A stretch of 64,000 nucleotides of DNA from Strigamia acuminata (Eukaryota; Arthropoda; Chilopoda; Geophilomorpha; Linotaeniidae). Numbering within the stretch: position 1 is the first letter of the stretch; every line of letters begins with the position of its first letter. This document shows positions 63,558 through 64,000 of this stretch, one piece after another. The notes under the pieces were generated by a model that did no database searches, was not told where the DNA came from, and saw only the letters and a list, made by a program, of their open reading frames with translations. The translations under genes were made by a program, and so were the position numbers. Location of the stretch: contig OX442315.1 of NCBI GenBank assembly GCA_949358305.1, positions 3,534,001-3,598,000 of the forward strand, in the 5' to 3' direction.

Positions 63558-64000
63558 ATGCGTTTACAGTTGACTTTGGCCATAATCAAGCCGGATGTTT
63601 GCATCGATTCGTCGAGATTACAAGTATTTATTGTTTTTTTTTGTTCAGAGAAATTAAAATCGACATTTATTTTGAAAAATACGATTTTTTTTATTTTTTT
63701 ATTTTTCAGTTTGTGCGGCGATTATTATTGAAAAATGGCTTCCTGGTCGTGCGCAGTAAAAAAATGCTTTTGGATTTAAAACAGGCGGAAATATTCTACC
63801 AAACACACAAAGGTGATTGATAATTTGATAATTTTCTTGTCAGAAATTAAATATATATTTTTTTTTTGTAGATAAATTCTTCTATAACCGGTTGGTCACT
63901 TACATGTCGAGGTATAAATTGGATAAGCAACAAAAACGTGATAATTAGATGGTTTATAAATCGTGGAAATTACAGTGGGATATGTTACGCGCATATTTTA
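63558..64000 (+). CDS. NME6: Nucleoside diphosphate kinase 6, 5' part
   Basis: Three exons join in frame: 63558-63623 (MRLQLTLAIIKPDV...), 63710-63812 and 63872-63911, with good splice sites; the gene continues past the window. The residues match NME6: LTLAIIKPD nucleotide-binding strand, then FVRRLLLKNGFLVVRSKKML and FFYNRLVTYMS. The active-site His motif lies in later exons outside the window, so catalytic competence cannot be judged. NME6 is a divergent group II NDP kinase, reported at mitochondria in vertebrates. The protein lacks the N-terminal extension of the human form if ATG 63558 is the true start. It shares a promoter with AGBL5. Confidence 0.85.

Noticed and set aside
1-64000. tRNA or rRNA genes
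   Set aside because: No cloverleaf with A and B boxes and no rRNA-like sequence was noticed by eye. A tRNAscan-SE and Rfam run would be needed to exclude small ones.

Overview
The window is animal nuclear DNA: AT-rich, with GT-AG introns, metazoan single-copy genes, many inverted-repeat transposons and LTR retrotransposons of the Ty3/Gypsy class. A short interstitial (TTAGG)n tract (42595-42685), the ancestral arthropod telomere motif, points to an arthropod. I cannot name the species from sequence alone.

Layout. (1) 1-8.3 kb: the 3' exons of an unrecognised + strand gene, interrupted by related MITEs. (2) 8.3-13 kb: AT-rich intergenic DNA, then a 1.67-kb array of a 13-bp repeat that is open in all six frames. 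(3) 13.2-18.2 kb: a decayed small-secreted-peptide locus, a solo LTR, and a truncated Gypsy element (I) on the - strand. (4) 20.3-39.3 kb: a young Gypsy element (II; 302-bp LTRs, TSD GTGAT) that was invaded inside its gag-pol frame by a second, 13.5-kb Gypsy element (III; 1020-bp LTRs, TSD AACT). Element III carries gag, pol and an extra 3' ORF of about 920 codons that looks spliced to a short acidic leader exon. (5) 39.8-47 kb: a repeat-built district with further copies of the secreted-peptide locus, one of them intact, zinc-knuckle and AT-hook relics, a long hairpin, the TTAGG tract, and a 2.7-kb foldback element that carries a piece of a BTB/BACK (Kelch-like) gene. (6) 47.3-64 kb: three real host genes. 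These are a 15-exon DUF389 membrane-protein gene (+), a 9-exon AGBL5/CCP5 tubulin deglutamylase gene (-), and the first three exons of NME6 (+).

How the parts relate. The DUF389 and AGBL5 genes converge, with stop codons about 150 bp apart. AGBL5 and NME6 diverge from a 241-bp shared promoter with an RFX X-box-like motif and an ETS-like site. Introns of DUF389 and AGBL5 hold four sequence-distinct minisatellites that all have a 21-bp period and an A/T tract roughly every helical turn.

Most novel: the spliced third ORF of Gypsy element III and the tandem hairpins before it; the gene-carrying foldback element, for which a paralogous empty site exists in the same window; the secreted-peptide loci; and the phased 21-bp intronic arrays. 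Exon models are by-eye calls from splice consensus plus frame continuity and have not been tested against transcripts.
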